This document shows positions 7,095-7,121 of a stretch of DNA of 7,121 nucleotides, piece after piece; positions within the stretch are counted from its first letter, which is position 1; the number at the start of each line of letters is the position of its first letter. The notes beneath the pieces are model-generated. The model was not told the DNA's origin and did no database searches. It was given only the letters and a program-made list of their open reading frames with translations. The translations under genes were made by a program, and so were the position numbers. Source of the stretch: an uncultured Lachnospiraceae bacterium (GTDB taxonomy: Bacteria; Bacillota; Clostridia; Lachnospirales; Lachnospiraceae); NCBI GenBank assembly GCA_947175305.1, contig CAMWMO010000077.1, forward strand, positions 1 to 7,121. Reading direction: 5' to 3'.

Positions 7095-7121
7095 TCACAA
7101 CCTGCGGATGTAAGAAAGCAT
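7095..7121 (-). CDS. Possible 3' end of an upstream gene (partial, window edge)
   Basis: On the minus strand the last bases of the window read in one frame as MLSYIRRL followed by TGA (7095-7097), a stop that overlaps the GTG alternative start of the next gene. Such an overlap is typical of coupled genes in an operon, so this may be the tail of the preceding cistron. In many Firmicutes lysS follows dusB (as in B. subtilis yacF-lysS), but eight codons are far too few to identify it. It may equally be chance. Confidence 0.25.
   Translation of the reverse strand: MLSYIRRL

Noticed and set aside
1..7121. CRISPR array, tRNA or rRNA gene, insertion sequence, riboswitch or T-box
   Set aside because: No regularly spaced repeats, cloverleaf, transposase or T-box specifier pattern was seen; the upstream leader of the lysS operon lies outside the window, so a regulatory leader there cannot be judged.

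Overview
The window looks like chromosomal housekeeping DNA from a Gram-positive anaerobe of the Clostridia, most likely Lachnospiraceae. The reasons are the protein sequences themselves (GreA, a LysRS carrying a clostridial-type HD domain), strong AAGGAG-like ribosome binding sites, and tight operon packing. The family-level assignment is an inference from sequence feel, not from a search. There are no rRNA or tRNA genes, no mobile elements, no CRISPR array, and no gene-free stretch longer than about 85 bases.

Layout: two operons converge at about 3736-3789. The left operon (+ strand, 1-3735) holds the 3' end of a MoxR-type AAA+ ATPase gene, a DUF58 membrane-anchored protein and a large polytopic membrane protein with an extracytoplasmic transglutaminase-like domain and a DUF4129-like tail (TgpA type). 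These three families commonly sit together. The ATPase is thought to act as a chaperone or activator for the DUF58 partner, and the transglutaminase-like enzyme acts at the cell surface, but the substrate is unknown.

The right operon (- strand, 7121 to 3790) reads, in order of transcription: a possible tail of an upstream gene, an unrecognised 181-184 residue protein with a small cysteine cluster, the transcript-cleavage factor greA, and lysS. The lysS gene is the most interesting item. Its 714-residue product is a complete class II lysyl-tRNA synthetase (about 496 residues) joined in frame, through a Lys/Ala-rich linker, to an intact HD-family metal-dependent phosphohydrolase domain (about 190 residues). 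That HD module closely resembles a stand-alone clostridial protein family as I remember it.

A hairpin between the two operons probably serves as a shared terminator. A second imperfect dyad lies in the 84-base leader of greA. The two operons differ visibly in base composition, the left one being richer in A+T.
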